Part shown: positions 24,775 to 37,000 of the stretch, one piece after another
Numbering within the stretch: the stretch's first letter is position 1
Layout of the letters: each line of letters starts with the position of its first letter
Assembly (NCBI GenBank): GCA_025449115.1
Contig: JAHLKC010000081.1
Span: forward strand, 115,471 to 179,470
Source: Chytridium lagenaria
Lineage: Eukaryota; Chytridiomycota; Chytridiomycetes; Chytridiales; Chytridiaceae
Length of the DNA: 64,000 nucleotides
Reading direction: 5' to 3'
The notes under the pieces: generated by a model
The model's database searches: none
Told to the model about the DNA's origin: nothing
Seen by the model: the letters and a program-made list of their open reading frames with translations, nothing else
Translations under genes and position numbers: made by a program

Positions 24775-26222
24775 TTGTCTTACAAGACTCGTCAGATCGG
24801 CGCTCCCTTCAGCTGCGAGCACAGGGTTTACATTGGTTAGCTTGCATTCTTCATCTGAAACTTTTTACCCACAGGATATGCTGACAAATGACTTCTGCAG
24901 AGAATGCGGAAGGAAAGGTCGTCTCGCCTTTCCACGACATTCCCTTTACGCCAACAAGGAGAAGACCATCATGAACATGGTTGTCGAGATCCCCAGGTGG
25001 ACCAACGCCAAGCTTGAGGTAATGCATCGGAAAGGGAGGATACTAGATGATCATGGAGAGCTAACATCTTGTAAAACAGATCTCCAAGGAAGAGCAAGAA
25101 GGGCAAGCTTCGCTTTGTCCGCAACGTCTTCCCCCACCACGGTTACATCTGGAACGTGAGTCATGTCTTTGGGAAACACGTCAATAATATGTAACTTTAT
25201 GCTTTCATAGTACGGTGCCTTCCCGCAAGTATGCCATAATTATTTGGAATTGACCAAAAGCTGATGACTTTTTTAGACTTGGGAGGATCCCGATCACATT
25301 CATCCCGACACCAAGGCCAAGGGTGACAACGACCTCTCGATGTTTGCGAGATTGGTGAGCTTGTTGGTTACACTGGTCAGGTCAAGCAGGTCAAGGTTCT
25401 TGGAACCATGGCCCTCCTCGACGAAGGTACGTCAAGAAAAATCTTAATATGACATAATGTCGCGATAGTGTTTCTTATCTACGGGTATCACTAACAGGCG
25501 AGACCGACTGGAAGATCATCGCCATCGACGTGAACGACCCCTGCTGCGTCCAAGCTCAAAGACATTGAGGACGTTGAGAAATACTTCCCTGGACTTCTCC
25601 GTGCCACCAACGAGTGGTTCCGCATTTACAAGGTATATTTTGTTGTAATGGTCTTCATTGAGTAATGGTTTTTACCATTTACTTAACTTAGTGTCGAATT
25701 TTATACACAGATCCCGGACGGTAAGCCCGAGAACAACTTTGCTTTCTCTGGTGAGGCTAAAAACAAGGCCTACGCCACTGAGGTTGTTGCTGGAGACCCC
25801 AACGAGGCCTGGAAGAAGATGATTATGAAGTCTCCTTCCACCTCTGCTGAGAAGCATAAGCTTTCGATGTAAGTTTTTTTCTCTCCGCCATTCAAAAGCT
25901 AACGTAAATATTTACCTATTTAGTGTTAACACCCAGGTTGAGAACAGCCCCTTCAAGGTTGATTTCTCCGCTGAGGCCTACACCGCCATCCCCGCTGTAA
26001 GCTTTGTAAATGCTTGCCATCTTCTAACATTTTAAACAAGGACGCTAAGAAGCCTGCCAACCCCATCGACCCCTCCAGTAAGTTGACACGAATAGCTGAC
26101 TTTGTTTTGCTAAAATGCTTATAGTTGGAAAGTGGTTTTACCTCTCGGCCCAGCCCGCAACCTTTGAATACCTTCAGGGCAGTACAATAAAGTTTCCAAT
26201 ATCGCATCAACAAAAACCGTAG
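24775..26222 (+). CDS. IPP1: Soluble inorganic pyrophosphatase
   Basis: Hydrolyses pyrophosphate to phosphate (family I, Mg-dependent), pulling biosynthetic reactions forward. Ten exons: 24775-24835, 24901-25018, 25080-25155, 25211-25228 (18 nt, YGAFPQ), 25277-25426, 25498-25632, 25711-25868, 25924-25996, 26041-26077 and 26125-26222. Blocks include [72 protein letters not shown] (catalytic Asp cluster, restored across an indel), [13 protein letters not shown] and [18 protein letters not shown]. Frame breaks occur near 24942, 25090-25105, 25333-25340 and 25545; about eight residues normally before KKGKLRF seem missing. The expected initiator ATG reads TTG at 24775, one base from ATG in an otherwise good context. 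It converges on VPS33 with 39 bp between stops. Confidence 0.95.
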
Positions 26223-26261
26223 CAATTCTTCATCATTACTTGATTCTTTTTATCGAAATAT

Positions 26262-28759
26262 TTATTGCGGGGCGGTCTGTCGTGGTGCTGGCTTTTTTTC
26301 TTGTAGTGACTGCACGAGATTAGCACGTTGATGATACCTGTGGTGACGATAAGATAGTCGCGGTTGCCTAAAGAAGGAAGCTCAGTCATTTAATTTAAAG
26401 CAAAAAACTCACCATCTTGTTTTGCGAGATATCGAAGAGCTGAGATTTCTGTGAACGTGCAACCCCCAACGAAGACCACCAAAGTGACGGGAGTCTGGGT
26501 TTTCTTTTCTACTCGACTTGTAAAAATTAAATGCGAATAAAAATAACTCACTTATCACACTGAGCAACGATGCATCAACCGTATTCTGTTCCTCCTCAAA
26601 ATAAACCCCCGTATTTAATAACGTCAAAAGCTCATCTGACCCCTTCCAGCCCACAATCGTCGCCGCACTCGTATCACTCGCCACAACCGGTTTCATGGCC
26701 AAAGTATTTACAGCCTTTGTAGAAGCCTGCGACAAAGCCGCCATAGACGAGTTGATTGTGAACTTTGTGGTGGCGAGCTGCACCAATCGCACAGAGATGG
26801 GGGCGTACCCTGAATATACGTATGACACGTCGTTGGGTTTATGCTCATCAACGTCATCGACAATGAGACGGAGAAGTTTGCGGATGGAACTAAAGTTGTT
26901 CCGGGAGTTGTCAACGGGTTTGATAATGGAGAGTTTCGCAAAATTTTGGAAGGTGATGAGATGTTCAAATCCGTATGTCTTCAATATAATAAGCGAGATA
27001 TAGCAATGGACGTTACCTGGATGACTTCGCGGCGCAAAAAGTCATAGTTCTTTTGTTTTAAACCACCAGCCGTTAAGGAATATAGTCCAAGCAGGCGAAG
27101 AACATGCATTAAAGGTGCCTGGCGGCAAATCAGCTCTTCAATATAATCGAGATGAGAGCTTAAAACAGTTCCTGCGACAACATCTTTCCAAATAATTAAG
27201 ACTGAGGCCAAATTAAAACGTTCTTCTTACTTTGTTGAACTTCAAGCATTTTGTTAAAATCTTGATCTTGGGTATATTTCGTAATTTGCTCCGCCAGAGA
27301 TGTGTCTACAGTAGATTTCAGGCTCACTTTCGCGCAACAACAGCATTAAGCAAACTCTTACGCAGCTTCAACGCTAATCTCTCTGACTCCAAATTACTGA
27401 GCTTTCCAATAAAATCTTTGATTTGCGACACTGTCTTGGCTTGATGCCGACCCTAATGGGGATCAGAGAAACATTTAAATGTTAAAGCCAACATCAATAT
27501 CATCCTGCAACCGCCGAGCAACTTGGTTAAGAGCACTCCCCACAACTGCAAAATTGAGGTTCCTCAAATGAGAATACAATTTATCTGCGCCGTTAAGTGG
27601 TACTCTTTTTGGTCGAGAAGCCGCCATCCCTCCTGCACCAGGTGCAACGTTTGATGATAGATATGAAGGATCAACTTCAACAAAAGCTTGAACAGATGAT
27701 TAGATAAAGAAGGTGTAGTAATGAACTCACTTGTTCTAACCCCAAACAATTCATCCACAAGCCCTTCGTACGTCAACTGAGTGCATAAAGGGGTTACGAA
27801 ATCCACTTGTCGGTCAATAACAATCATAGAGTCGATGTCACACTTTGTCGGAAACACTCTTCTTGCGGCACTTTCTCTGAGTTCTTCGCTTTCAATGTCG
27901 TTCCTCAGGCGAATTAGAAGATCAGAGAGAAGCTTCATACTTTTGTGAGGTCGTTAATTTATAAAAATAAAAATTACCTTAGCATTCTTTCCGGCTCCAA
28001 CGATTTTCGGAATGACACCAGATACAGTTTGTAGTTTTAAGATGGATTTTGCTAGACTGAAAACTGGAGAAACGTCACCGTCCTTTTGAGATTTTCAATA
28101 TTAAATTTAAAACAAGCCCACCAACCAGATATAAATCCCGGAAAGAGTCCTCTAATTCTAACGACAAAACATCCTCATCCAACGGTATCAAATCCAAGTG
28201 ATATTCCCCAAGAGTGATATCGCCAAGCACACCTTCTTCCTCTAGAACTTGTTCGCAGACTAACGTTCTACGAGGAACGAGAAACAAGCTGAAATCCACT
28301 TTTGTTGCAGAAGTGCTCTGTTGCCGTACATGGCCTTAATAAAATACAGTTTAAGTCTACCATCAAAGGTCAAGGTGTATACATACTCGCCACAAACTTG
28401 CATAGCGCGATCTTTGGCCGACAAATGTACACTAGGTTGCGGCAATCCGTTTCCGGCTTCTCTGGTCCAAGATGATAAATCTTTTCAACTCCATGTTCCT
28501 GAAATACTGTGAGTTTTTAAGTTTGATACCTAATGGATACCTTGAGAAGAGAGAATTCGGCAATCAAGCTGAGCGGACCACTCAATGACGGATCAATGAC
28601 AAGGCCCTTACGGCCGCGCACCTTTAAAAGTTAGCATGGGAATGAGGGAGTGGACTAAAGCGGACTAACCGAGTCCAAAACATCTATGAGCTCCTTCCGC
28701 GCATGCTCCTTGATAACCAGAGAGTGGAAGTTTTGGGCCTCTGCTGGTGTCTTCGTCAT
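26262..28759 (-). CDS. VPS33: Vacuolar protein sorting protein 33 (Sec1/Munc18 family)
   Basis: SM-family core subunit of HOPS/CORVET tethers that chaperones SNARE assembly at endosomes and vacuoles. From Met 28759 the exons read KEHARKELIDVL, then LFLVPRRTLVCEQVLEEEGV and LDLIPLDEDVLSLELEDSF (28.1-28.3 kb). MIVIDRQVDFVTPLCTQLTY and LVDELFGV follow at 27.75-27.85 kb, then LKQKNYDFLRREVIQ (27.0-27.1 kb), YGFEHLITFQNFAKL and SYVYSGYAPISVRLVQLA (26.8-27.0 kb). The C terminus GGCTFTEISALRYLAKQ precedes the last exon. Near 26310 one indel separates two endings; the frame giving a stop at 26262-26264 matches the family better than the one ending at 26207. An alternative upstream Met lies at 28807. 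Neighbouring RMC1 works in the same endolysosomal pathway. Confidence 0.92.
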
Positions 28760-29124
28760 TAGTGTTACACAATGAAACTCAACTTCCGTCAAGCTCTTGT
28801 AAGGCATGTAACAAAATAGTGTTGGATGGATTCACGCAAGTACTTTCTTGATGTGGACTGGACGTCATCTATCGTAATCAGGGTGCTGTCAGTACTCCTA
28901 TTCTATAGATTGTGATGACGGGAACGGAGACCAGGGGTTTTGTTTTTTTTTAAGCACAAGCGGGATCCAGTTTTGACACAAAAAAAAAACAAAACAACAA
29001 AACAAGGATATGACAGAGTTGCATCCATGTTTTTTTACCGCTGATCTCATTTTATTTAGTGAAGATTAGAGATCTTTTATGTTGACTTGAGTAAACTGTA
29101 CTTTCAATTTCTGCGAAAACAGGA
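28760..29124. other. Divergent promoter region of VPS33 and the J-protein gene
   Basis: 365 bp between divergent start codons. It contains a T run and an A-rich stretch (28940-29000), typical nucleosome-poor promoter sequence, and no coding region. Confidence 0.5.
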
Positions 29125-29984
29125 ATGTCATCAAAACTAAAACTGGCAGCTAGACGGTACACAACAAGGGCGCAAAAAACGCTCTATGAGACCCTCGAAA
29201 TCTCTCAGCAGGCAAAGCCTGGAGAGATCAAGTCTCAATTTTACGAGCTATCAAAGAGGTCATTAACTTCTCTCGTTTTTTTTCAACCCCTCCCCTTTTC
29301 CAGTTTTTGGAGGGTACCCCGTGATTTGAGCCGTTTTGGACATGATGGAACAGGGATCGTAAACGTATTTCTTTTAACAGGTATCATCCCGATAAGAATC
29401 CCGGAGATGATGCTGCCCATGAGAAGTTTCTGAAGATCAGCGAGGCCTATACAACGCTTTCCAACGACGTCAGTCGGAGAGAATACGACAGGACTTTGGA
29501 CATTGGGAGGTCTAGCAGTGTATACGGAGGTACGCAAAGACCTACGGGAACAGGTCCAAGGCCGACCACGTTTCGCTCTAAGATTAGGCCAGATGATTGG
29601 GTGCTTTACCGTAATTCTGCTGGAACGGGAGCAAAGAAGAGCTTTTTTGACTTCGAATCGCACCAAAATCAGCATTATCAGGAGCACCAGCGGAATCTGG
29701 ACATGATGGCGCGGGTGAACAGCATGATGAGGAAGAAACAGAGAGATAGTGATGGCATGCAAACGAATCTGGTGTTAAATGTGGTGCTTTTAGGCACAGG
29801 CATCTTTTTATTTCTACAATCTGGAATGGTCAAGCTGCTCTTCATGGACTGTGATGACGAAAAGCAGGCTGATGAGGAAGCAAAGAGCAGAGAGTGTCAT
29901 TACAAGGACATCTCATTCTCTACTTCACCACCCCGACCTCGCATACCAGTACAACATTCTCCCACTGCATCCATCCTTTCATGA
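29125..29984 (+). CDS. DNAJC30-like J-domain protein with a C-terminal membrane span
   Basis: J-proteins stimulate Hsp70 ATPase through their HPD tripeptide. Two exons, 29125-29258 and 29381-29984, encode about 245 aa. The N terminus is basic and Ser/Arg-rich, resembling a mitochondrial presequence. The J domain runs from about residue 17 (TLYETLEISQQAKPGEIKSQ); the intron falls exactly before YHPDKNPG, so HPD is the first thing encoded in exon 2. KFLKISEAYTTLSN and REYDRTL complete helices III-IV. A single hydrophobic span (LVLNVVLLGTGIFLFLQSG) lies near residue 190, followed by an acidic, His/Pro-containing tail. A short N-terminal J domain plus a late membrane span resembles DNAJC30, an inner-membrane protein linked to respiratory-chain function; that link is inferred. 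The intron donor is the less usual GTCATT. Confidence 0.85.
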
Positions 29985-30415
29985 TACGTTCCTACCGACT
30001 TATCCAATCCATTTTCGCGCACGGTGAACCCCATCAGATGAGATTATGTATCAAATGCAATGATAATAGAAAAAAAGAGGGACATTCTTCCTCTTTCCTT
30101 TGTGGTGTTTCTCCCTCATAACTTCACTTCTGTCACAAACTTAATGCTGAAACACTACCAACCAACCACCACTACCTCAACACCCCCTTCGAAAAGTCAT
30201 TTTGAAATGCTAATCATCTGAGAGCAGTAATAGCTTTGAAAGGCTGTGAGCTTCTCCTGCTTATGCCCTTGTGATGCTACATTTTTATTAAAGCAAAGGA
30301 ATAAATTGCGTGAATTGCCCCAGAAATTGGCCAGGTGATTTCTCCTGTAGAATTTCTCCATTTCCTTTTTTCTCAACCCAACACCCAATAACTCCCTTCA
30401 TCACACCATTCCACA
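29985..30415. other. Intergenic region upstream of the porin gene
   Basis: About 430 bp between same-strand genes, rich in pyrimidines and CAAC/ACCACC words near 30150-30190. It should hold the terminator of the J-protein gene and the porin promoter. No coding region was recognised. Confidence 0.5.
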
Positions 30416-31839
30416 ATGATCCCTCCCTCATTCTCTGACATCGGCAAGAGCGCCAACGACCTCCTTGTATGTATTTAACACATGCATCCATCCATCCATG
30501 TATCTACCCATTGATGAACTGCGCATCCCATCGTCTTCCAGTTATTTCATTTCATTTTGGCTTCGCGCAGCTCAGCTCTTTCCTTTCAATTGGCATGTCT
30601 CCTCAGACTGACTAACGAGCATCGACTTAAATAGGGCAAGGACTTCCCCGTGGGTTCCGCCAAGCTTGAGGTCAACACCACCACCGCTAACGGCATCGTA
30701 AGTCTTGCATGAATCCTTTATCGGTGAAGTTATATGCTAACGCGTAAACGTATCTTCACTGTCTTTAGAAATTTACCGTTGTCGGCAACAAAGACAACAA
30801 GACTGGCCACATTGCCAGCGAGCTCAAGACTAAGTACGTCGACAAATCCCGCGGTGAGTCTTAGGACTACATCCTTTGTATTTCTTCCGGATGGCTCATC
30901 TATTTCGACAGGTCTTACCGTCACCGAGAACTGGACCACCACCAACATCCTCGGTGCCCAGGTTGAGATTCAGGACACCATCGCCAAGGGTCTCAAGCTT
31001 GACCTCCAAGCCTCTATCCTTCCCGCGTCTGGGTAGGAGTGACGTTTTGTTTTTTTTAATGCTGACGTTTGTTTTGTTTAAAGCCAAAAGAACGCCAAGG
31101 CCGGCTTTGAGTTCAAGCAGGCCAACATCTTCACCAGGACCAGCCTTGACCTTTTCAAAGGCCCCACTCTTCACGGTGACGCCGTCATTGGGTATGTATT
31201 AGGTTTTACTTTCATTTTTTTAGACTCCTTGCTCATTCTTCATATTTATTAGATCCGATGGCTTCCTCCTCGGTGGAGACGTTGCCTACGACGTTTCTGA
31301 CGCCCGCATCACTCGTTACAACGGTGCTCTGAGCTACGTTGCCCCGAATACTCCGTCGCCCTCCACGCGTAAGTTATCATTTTAACTATTTCAAAAACCT
31401 TTATGTCTAATACATCCTTTATAGCTTGAACAAGTTTGGCACCTTCTCGGCCTCCTACTTCCACAAAATCAACAAGGAGGTTGAGGCCGGAGCTAAGGCC
31501 ACCTGGAACCGCGCCACCGAGTCCGCTGTTGGCCTCGAAGTCGGTACCAAGTACACCCTTGACCGTGATGCCTTCCTTAAGGCAAAGATTGACAACTCCG
31601 GAAGGCTCGGTCTCGGCTACACCCAAGTCCTCCGCCCGGGTATTAAGCTCTCCCTCGGTGGATCTTTTGACAGTGAGTATCGTGGTTTTTGTTTAAAATC
31701 AGCAGCCATGTTCCTTTAATTTCGATTTGTTTTCCCTTTTAATGTTTTATAGCTAATGTTCTAACATTGTCACGTTACAGCCAACAGGCTGCAGGAGAAC
31801 GTTCACAAGGTCGGTCTTTCCGTCGTCTTCGAGGGTTAA
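30416..31839 (+). CDS. POR1: Mitochondrial outer-membrane porin (VDAC)
   Basis: Voltage-dependent anion channel, a 19-strand barrel passing ATP, ADP and metabolites across the mitochondrial outer membrane. Eight exons: 30416-30466, 30635-30697, 30769-30853, 30912-31032, 31084-31191, 31253-31368, 31425-31672 and 31781-31839. It starts PPSFSDIGKSANDLL and continues GKDFPVGSAKLEV, KFTVVGNKD and LTVTENWTTTNILGAQVEI. LNKFGTFSASYFHKIN, GLEVGTKYTLD and IDNSGRLGLGYTQVLRPGIK follow, with HKVGLSVVFEG at the end. The length, about 284 aa, equals the family norm. Exon sum is one base short; adding one base in the C run near 31342-31346 restores APEYSVALHA at the end of exon 6. Codons are biased to C/G endings, as expected of a highly expressed gene. 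Confidence 0.96.
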
Positions 31840-32073
31840 ATCCGAATCCCCTGTCCCCGATCCGTTCTTGTCATTTCCTTGTAATAAAAAGAACACACAG
31901 AAGACTATTTTCCCGAAGTCCCAATTTTGATGCATATTTTTTGATTGGCGTTAACTCATGTTAAATGAATTTGGACGCCAACCCGACATGTCTCGGGTTC
32001 TGAGGTTTCAATCTACAACAAAAAGGCTTTTGACAAACCATCCATCCCTCAAACCTCTTTTTACCTTGCAAGA

Positions 32074-33838
32074 ATGAATGCAGCTATCAAGTCCCCCATT
32101 CGAATGCTCGTCTCTCGAGCGTTCTCCTCCACCAAGATCTCTCACGCAGCAAAGTTGGGTAAGTAAGATCCACTGCGTGTTCACATCTTTAAAAAAGGGT
32201 TACTTACTGATGCTATACAGGTCCAACAAAGATGGCCCGCTTTGACTGGACTGACCCGCTCTCCATGAATGGACTCTTGACTGAGGAAGAGATCATTGTC
32301 AGGGATTCTGCACGTCAATATTGCCAGACTAAGCTTTTGCCGAGGGTAACCATGGCGGCTCGTAACGAAGGTAACTGAAGCCACACTTTCATTTCACAAT
32401 GGACTCACTATGTATAGTCTTTCATCGCGAGATTCTGAACGAGATGGAGAGCTTGGGATGCTTGGATCCACTATTGATGGATACGGTTGTGCTGGTGTTT
32501 CGTCGGTGGCGTATGGTTTGATTGCTCGTGAAGTGGAGAGGTAAGCAGCTTTCTAGTTTTTCTTCAGTTCTGATGGTGCTATGGACAGGGTTGACAGTGG
32601 ATATCGTTCTGCAATGAGTGTTCAATCATCACTCGTCATGTACCCCATCTATGCGTGAGTAAAGTTTTACCTGCGATCGGATTTCGCGATAGAGGAGAGA
32701 TTCCTAATAGTATATATTAGATACGGCACAGAAGAGCAGAGGCTTAAATATCTTCCAAAACTTGGTGAGTTTTTATGATATTTTGTTATTGATAGTTCGC
32801 CGTTGCTAAATTTAAAAAAAGCTACCGGAGAATATGCGGGAGCTTTTGGTCTTACAGAGCCTAACCATGGAAGTGACCCTGCTGGTATGGAAACGAACGC
32901 AAAAAGGGTTGGAGAGACGTACATCTTGAATGGAAGCAAGACTTGGATCACTAACTCACCCATCGCTGATGTGTTTGTGGTGTGGGCCAAGACTGAGGAC
33001 AAAAAGATTCGCGGATTTATTCTTGAGAGGGTAAGCGTGTTATTCCAGCTATACTGCTCATGTCGTATGTTGTCATGATAATGTGCTGAGTTTTGTTATT
33101 TAGGGTATGAAGGGACTGTCTACCCCAAAGATTGAAGGCAAGTTCTCACTCCGTGCTTCGGCCACTGGTATGATCGTCATGGAGGATGTGGAGATTCCTG
33201 CAAGCAACCTGTTGCCCAATGTTGAAGGTTTGAAGGGCCCTTTCGGATGCCTCAACAATGCTCGTTACGGAATTGCATGGGGAAGTTTGGGAGCTGCCGA
33301 GTTTTGCGTTTCTCAAGCACGCGAATACGTTCTCAACAGGTCCGACTCGGTTGTTTCTTTTTTAGCATTTTTTTTCTATGAGGCGATTAGCCTGACGCCC
33401 TTTTCCTTTCGCTTAATGTAGAAACCAGTTTGGCGTTCCGTTGGCGCGATTCCAACTCATTCAAAAGAAGTTGGCGGACGCGGTGACCGAGGTGAGGCAG
33501 TGTAAATTGGAGAGTTGTCAAATTCTAACATTGACAAAAACAAACAGATTTCGCTTGGTCTTCTTGCTGCTCACCAATGCGGTCACCTTAAGGACAACGA
33601 GCAGCTCTCTGCAGAGGCCATTTCCCTCATCAAGAGGAATAACTGTGGAAAAGCACTTGCCATTGCCCGTGAATGCCGTGATATGCTCGGTGGCAACGGT
33701 ATCTCTGACGAGTACCATATCATCCGTCACGTCATGAACCTAGAGGCCGTGAACACTTATGAGGGCACTCATGATATCCATGCAATGATTTTAGGTAGAG
33801 GAATTACTGGTCTTGCGGCGTTCGGCGTTGAAGCTTGA
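32074..33838 (+). CDS. GCDH: Glutaryl-CoA dehydrogenase, mitochondrial
   Basis: FAD enzyme of the acyl-CoA dehydrogenase fold that oxidises and decarboxylates glutaryl-CoA to crotonyl-CoA in lysine and tryptophan catabolism. Nine exons: 32074-32158, 32221-32370, 32418-32540, 32589-32654, 32721-32764, 32822-33030, 33104-33339, 33422-33491 and 33548-33838. An Arg/Ser-rich presequence precedes [17 protein letters not shown]. Flavin and substrate motifs include [27 protein letters not shown] and [20 protein letters not shown]. The catalytic Glu lies in [18 protein letters not shown] near the C terminus. [15 protein letters not shown] is typical of the family. Exon sum is one base short; restoring one G near 32452-32460 joins the SLGMLGST strand. 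About 424 aa. Confidence 0.96.
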
Positions 33839-34047
33839 AAGGACCAATGGGATAAGGAAAGGAAAAGGTGGAAACCTATTTAATATGAATAAGATGTGCA
33901 CATCAGTGATTACCACATATATTGTTTCCAGTGCCCTCTCTTTAACTTAAAACCAAAAAGGAATGCTGATCGTGCTTGGTAAATCTCCCGCCAGTTGCTC
34001 CTTCATTTCCGCTTATCGGTTGTTGAAGTTTCGGCATCGTTAACGGC

Positions 34048-37000
34048 ATGGTGCCCCTTACCCATGTTCTCCCACCTGTGTTGTGGCCAGTGATCGTTTT
34101 CATCACCGCTAGAATATCTGTCGAGATACGAAGTTCTTCAGGAGCTTACTTTTGGCTATGCAACGGGTTACTTGTAGCTATCCATGTGCGGACTTCAAGG
34201 AAAGTTCGACCTTTTCTTCCTGTCCTTTGCCTTGTCGCCGTATTTCTTGCATTGAGGGCGACGGAGAATATCGCGATGGCGGCGCTCTGTCTGCCACTAC
34301 ACTGACAGAGGCATTGCTACATTCTACGATCTTGGTTGCCCTATATTCATGGAAGCAGATAAAGACAAACGTGTCAGAGTCGAGGATATCACTGGCACTG
34401 TTAGTTATGATTTCGTTTCTACTTTGCCCTGGTTGGGCGTTTGTAAGGACGATTGCTAGACAGATGTTTTATGATGGGGTCGTTGTCGGGATATGATGAA
34501 GAGTTTCATAACACCATGACATTGGATTATACGGCAGATATCGCGAGTATGATTATACTGTATCCGCTTGTTTCTATGCCTAAGCGGGAAGGGATCCTAC
34601 CGTATTGGGAAGACGTGATTGCAACCTGTCAAGATCGGACTGATTCTTGTCAGTCACGCCTGGTTATATCTTTTCCGCATATACTCAGTCAATTTCTTCT
34701 TATGGCGTGATCATCGGACATACATTTTTATACCGTCGATTGTTTATATATCTACTCTGGAGAGCGCCGTGTCTTTCTTCTCTCAGCTCCGTCGGACTTC
34801 TATCAATCTCTTCACGCTCAGTGGAACACGAGCAATCTAACCTATCGCTAAACTTTCGCCACAACTACCTTCTAATCACCCATCTCAAACCCTGTTCAAT
34901 ATTTGCGGTCTCCTTCTATCACCTACATCTTCGAACTCGATGAGGGCAAGCCCACTACTAAAGACGATCTCAAAGACGATCTCAAAATCGTCGAGAGCAA
35001 TATTACAGAAGTTCAAAAAATAATTGACACCAACACGACTTCGAACTCAGACAACTAGGTTTCCTGTTATACTTGCTTGAACAAATTAGATCATCTCTGT
35101 CATGGACGAAAGCACATAGACAGGCGGATAAATTGACTATAACGAAGAAATTCTTGTTTACAGGGTAGCTCACTGTGCTGTCTGAGCCATAGATACTTTC
35201 AGGCAGATGACCCTGCAATGCTTGCGCCAATGCTTACGTATCTTCCTGGCTTATTGAAACTCTATCATTTCTGCAAGCAGATGTTTGAAAACAGTCGATA
35301 CAGTTTAGCTACCAACTTAGCGATACGGTACTGATTGGGATGGTTGACCCTGAAAGTTTCGACAATGCATCTTCTCATTGCTCTTCAATTCATATCAGGT
35401 AAAATTACATTATAAAAGTTATCATTAGAACTGAATTATCTACGAAGCTCTCTTCTGTAAACAGCTGTATTGTTGTCAATATTCGTGGGACACCGCTCAC
35501 AGAGACATCGCAACCGGGTTCCGAACTCGAAATCTCAGTCACAGACACAGGGCCTGGCCTAGATATTCACCAGCTTCGCGAGCTCTTCTCCCCTTTCACT
35601 TTAAAAAAAATCTTACGTGAGAAGCATGGTTGGCTCCGGTGTCAGCGTCGCCCTTACTGAGAAAATCGTCAATGTTATGGGCGGACGCGTCTGGGCCGTA
35701 AGTCAACTTGGTTCCGGAAGCACATTCGCAATATGTGTGCCAATACTGAAAACAAACATGACTGGCCACGGCCGGAAGCTTACAAGACTGAAGCTTTCAT
35801 CGAGTCTATTTACATGAGACTTGCTGGTGCTGATTTGTGCAATAACACGTCGGCAGTGTTGGAACTTCCAACGCATGTTCAAATTCATGGGCAGCCATCG
35901 AACGGGAAAACTCAGCTTTTATCAAAGCAAATCTGCTTCTATCAGTCATACTATGGGTCTTTCTGGGAACGATCAAGCTAGGCGAATATCATACAGCGGG
36001 TCACCTATGATTCTCGTGAGTGAAGGGACGAAAGCCGCTGCTACAGGAGGCGGATTAGGAGCAGATGCTGAAGGTCAGGACGGAAAGGCAAAAGAAAGTC
36101 TCGCAAGTAGCGTCTCAATAGATATACTTGACGACGAAGACAAGAAGTGGCGAGGAAAAGTTGCTTCAACTTTGCGTCAAGAAATAACTGCTGATTCTCC
36201 AAAAACAGAACCACAAACCATCAGCAGAGAAAGACTTTTCCCAAGAAGGGAGAGTGAGAAGAGCAATCGATCGTCTATCCCTAGTTTAGGCTTAAGACCG
36301 CGATCTCCCCTCCACTCAGACACCATATCTCCTCCAGCTACATTGACTGCACCTGCCACTAATGCTACACAGAATAAGCAAACCATGAAGTTGGTGAACT
36401 ATGTTCAACCAGGTGACGCTATTCTGGTTGTGGACGATTCGTCTGTGTTCAGACAGATTGCGTGCAGAATGTTGGGCGCCCTTCTCCCTCATATGACGAT
36501 CTGCGAAGCCACAGACGGCCTAGAAGCCATAAATCTGTGCGCGAAGAACAAATACAGGCTAATTCTCATGGATCTCAAGATGGAAAACATGGACGGAGAT
36601 GTAAGTATCATACCATTATCTACCTGTTTAACTAGAGAAACAGGAAGCTCTTTACAATATTCGTCTAGAAGGAACCACAACACCCGTTGTTGCTGTGACC
36701 GCCAAACGTTGACAATCGAGGTCGAACATATTCTTTTAAAGTGTGGATTCTACGAAATTGTTTCCAAGCCTATTTCCCGTGACAAAGTCGCCTCTCTCAT
36801 CTCCAAATATATCAACACGCCTGGAAAGCTGCAACCAACAAATTTAACAGACCCGAGTCCAAAACGCTCCACTTTCAGACGCGAAAACTACCGCTCAAAA
36901 AGCTATGATGTTATCCAATAATATGATGCGTCAGCGATCTTGGACAGATGGACAATCCTACATACACACTCCCGCTGACCGGCAACAGTCCCTCAACAGT

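Noticed and set aside
24565..24822. Minus-strand ORF over the pyrophosphatase first exon
   Set aside because: Its first 23 codons are antisense to the conserved pyrophosphatase N terminus. Only the part from 24753 is kept, as a weak candidate.
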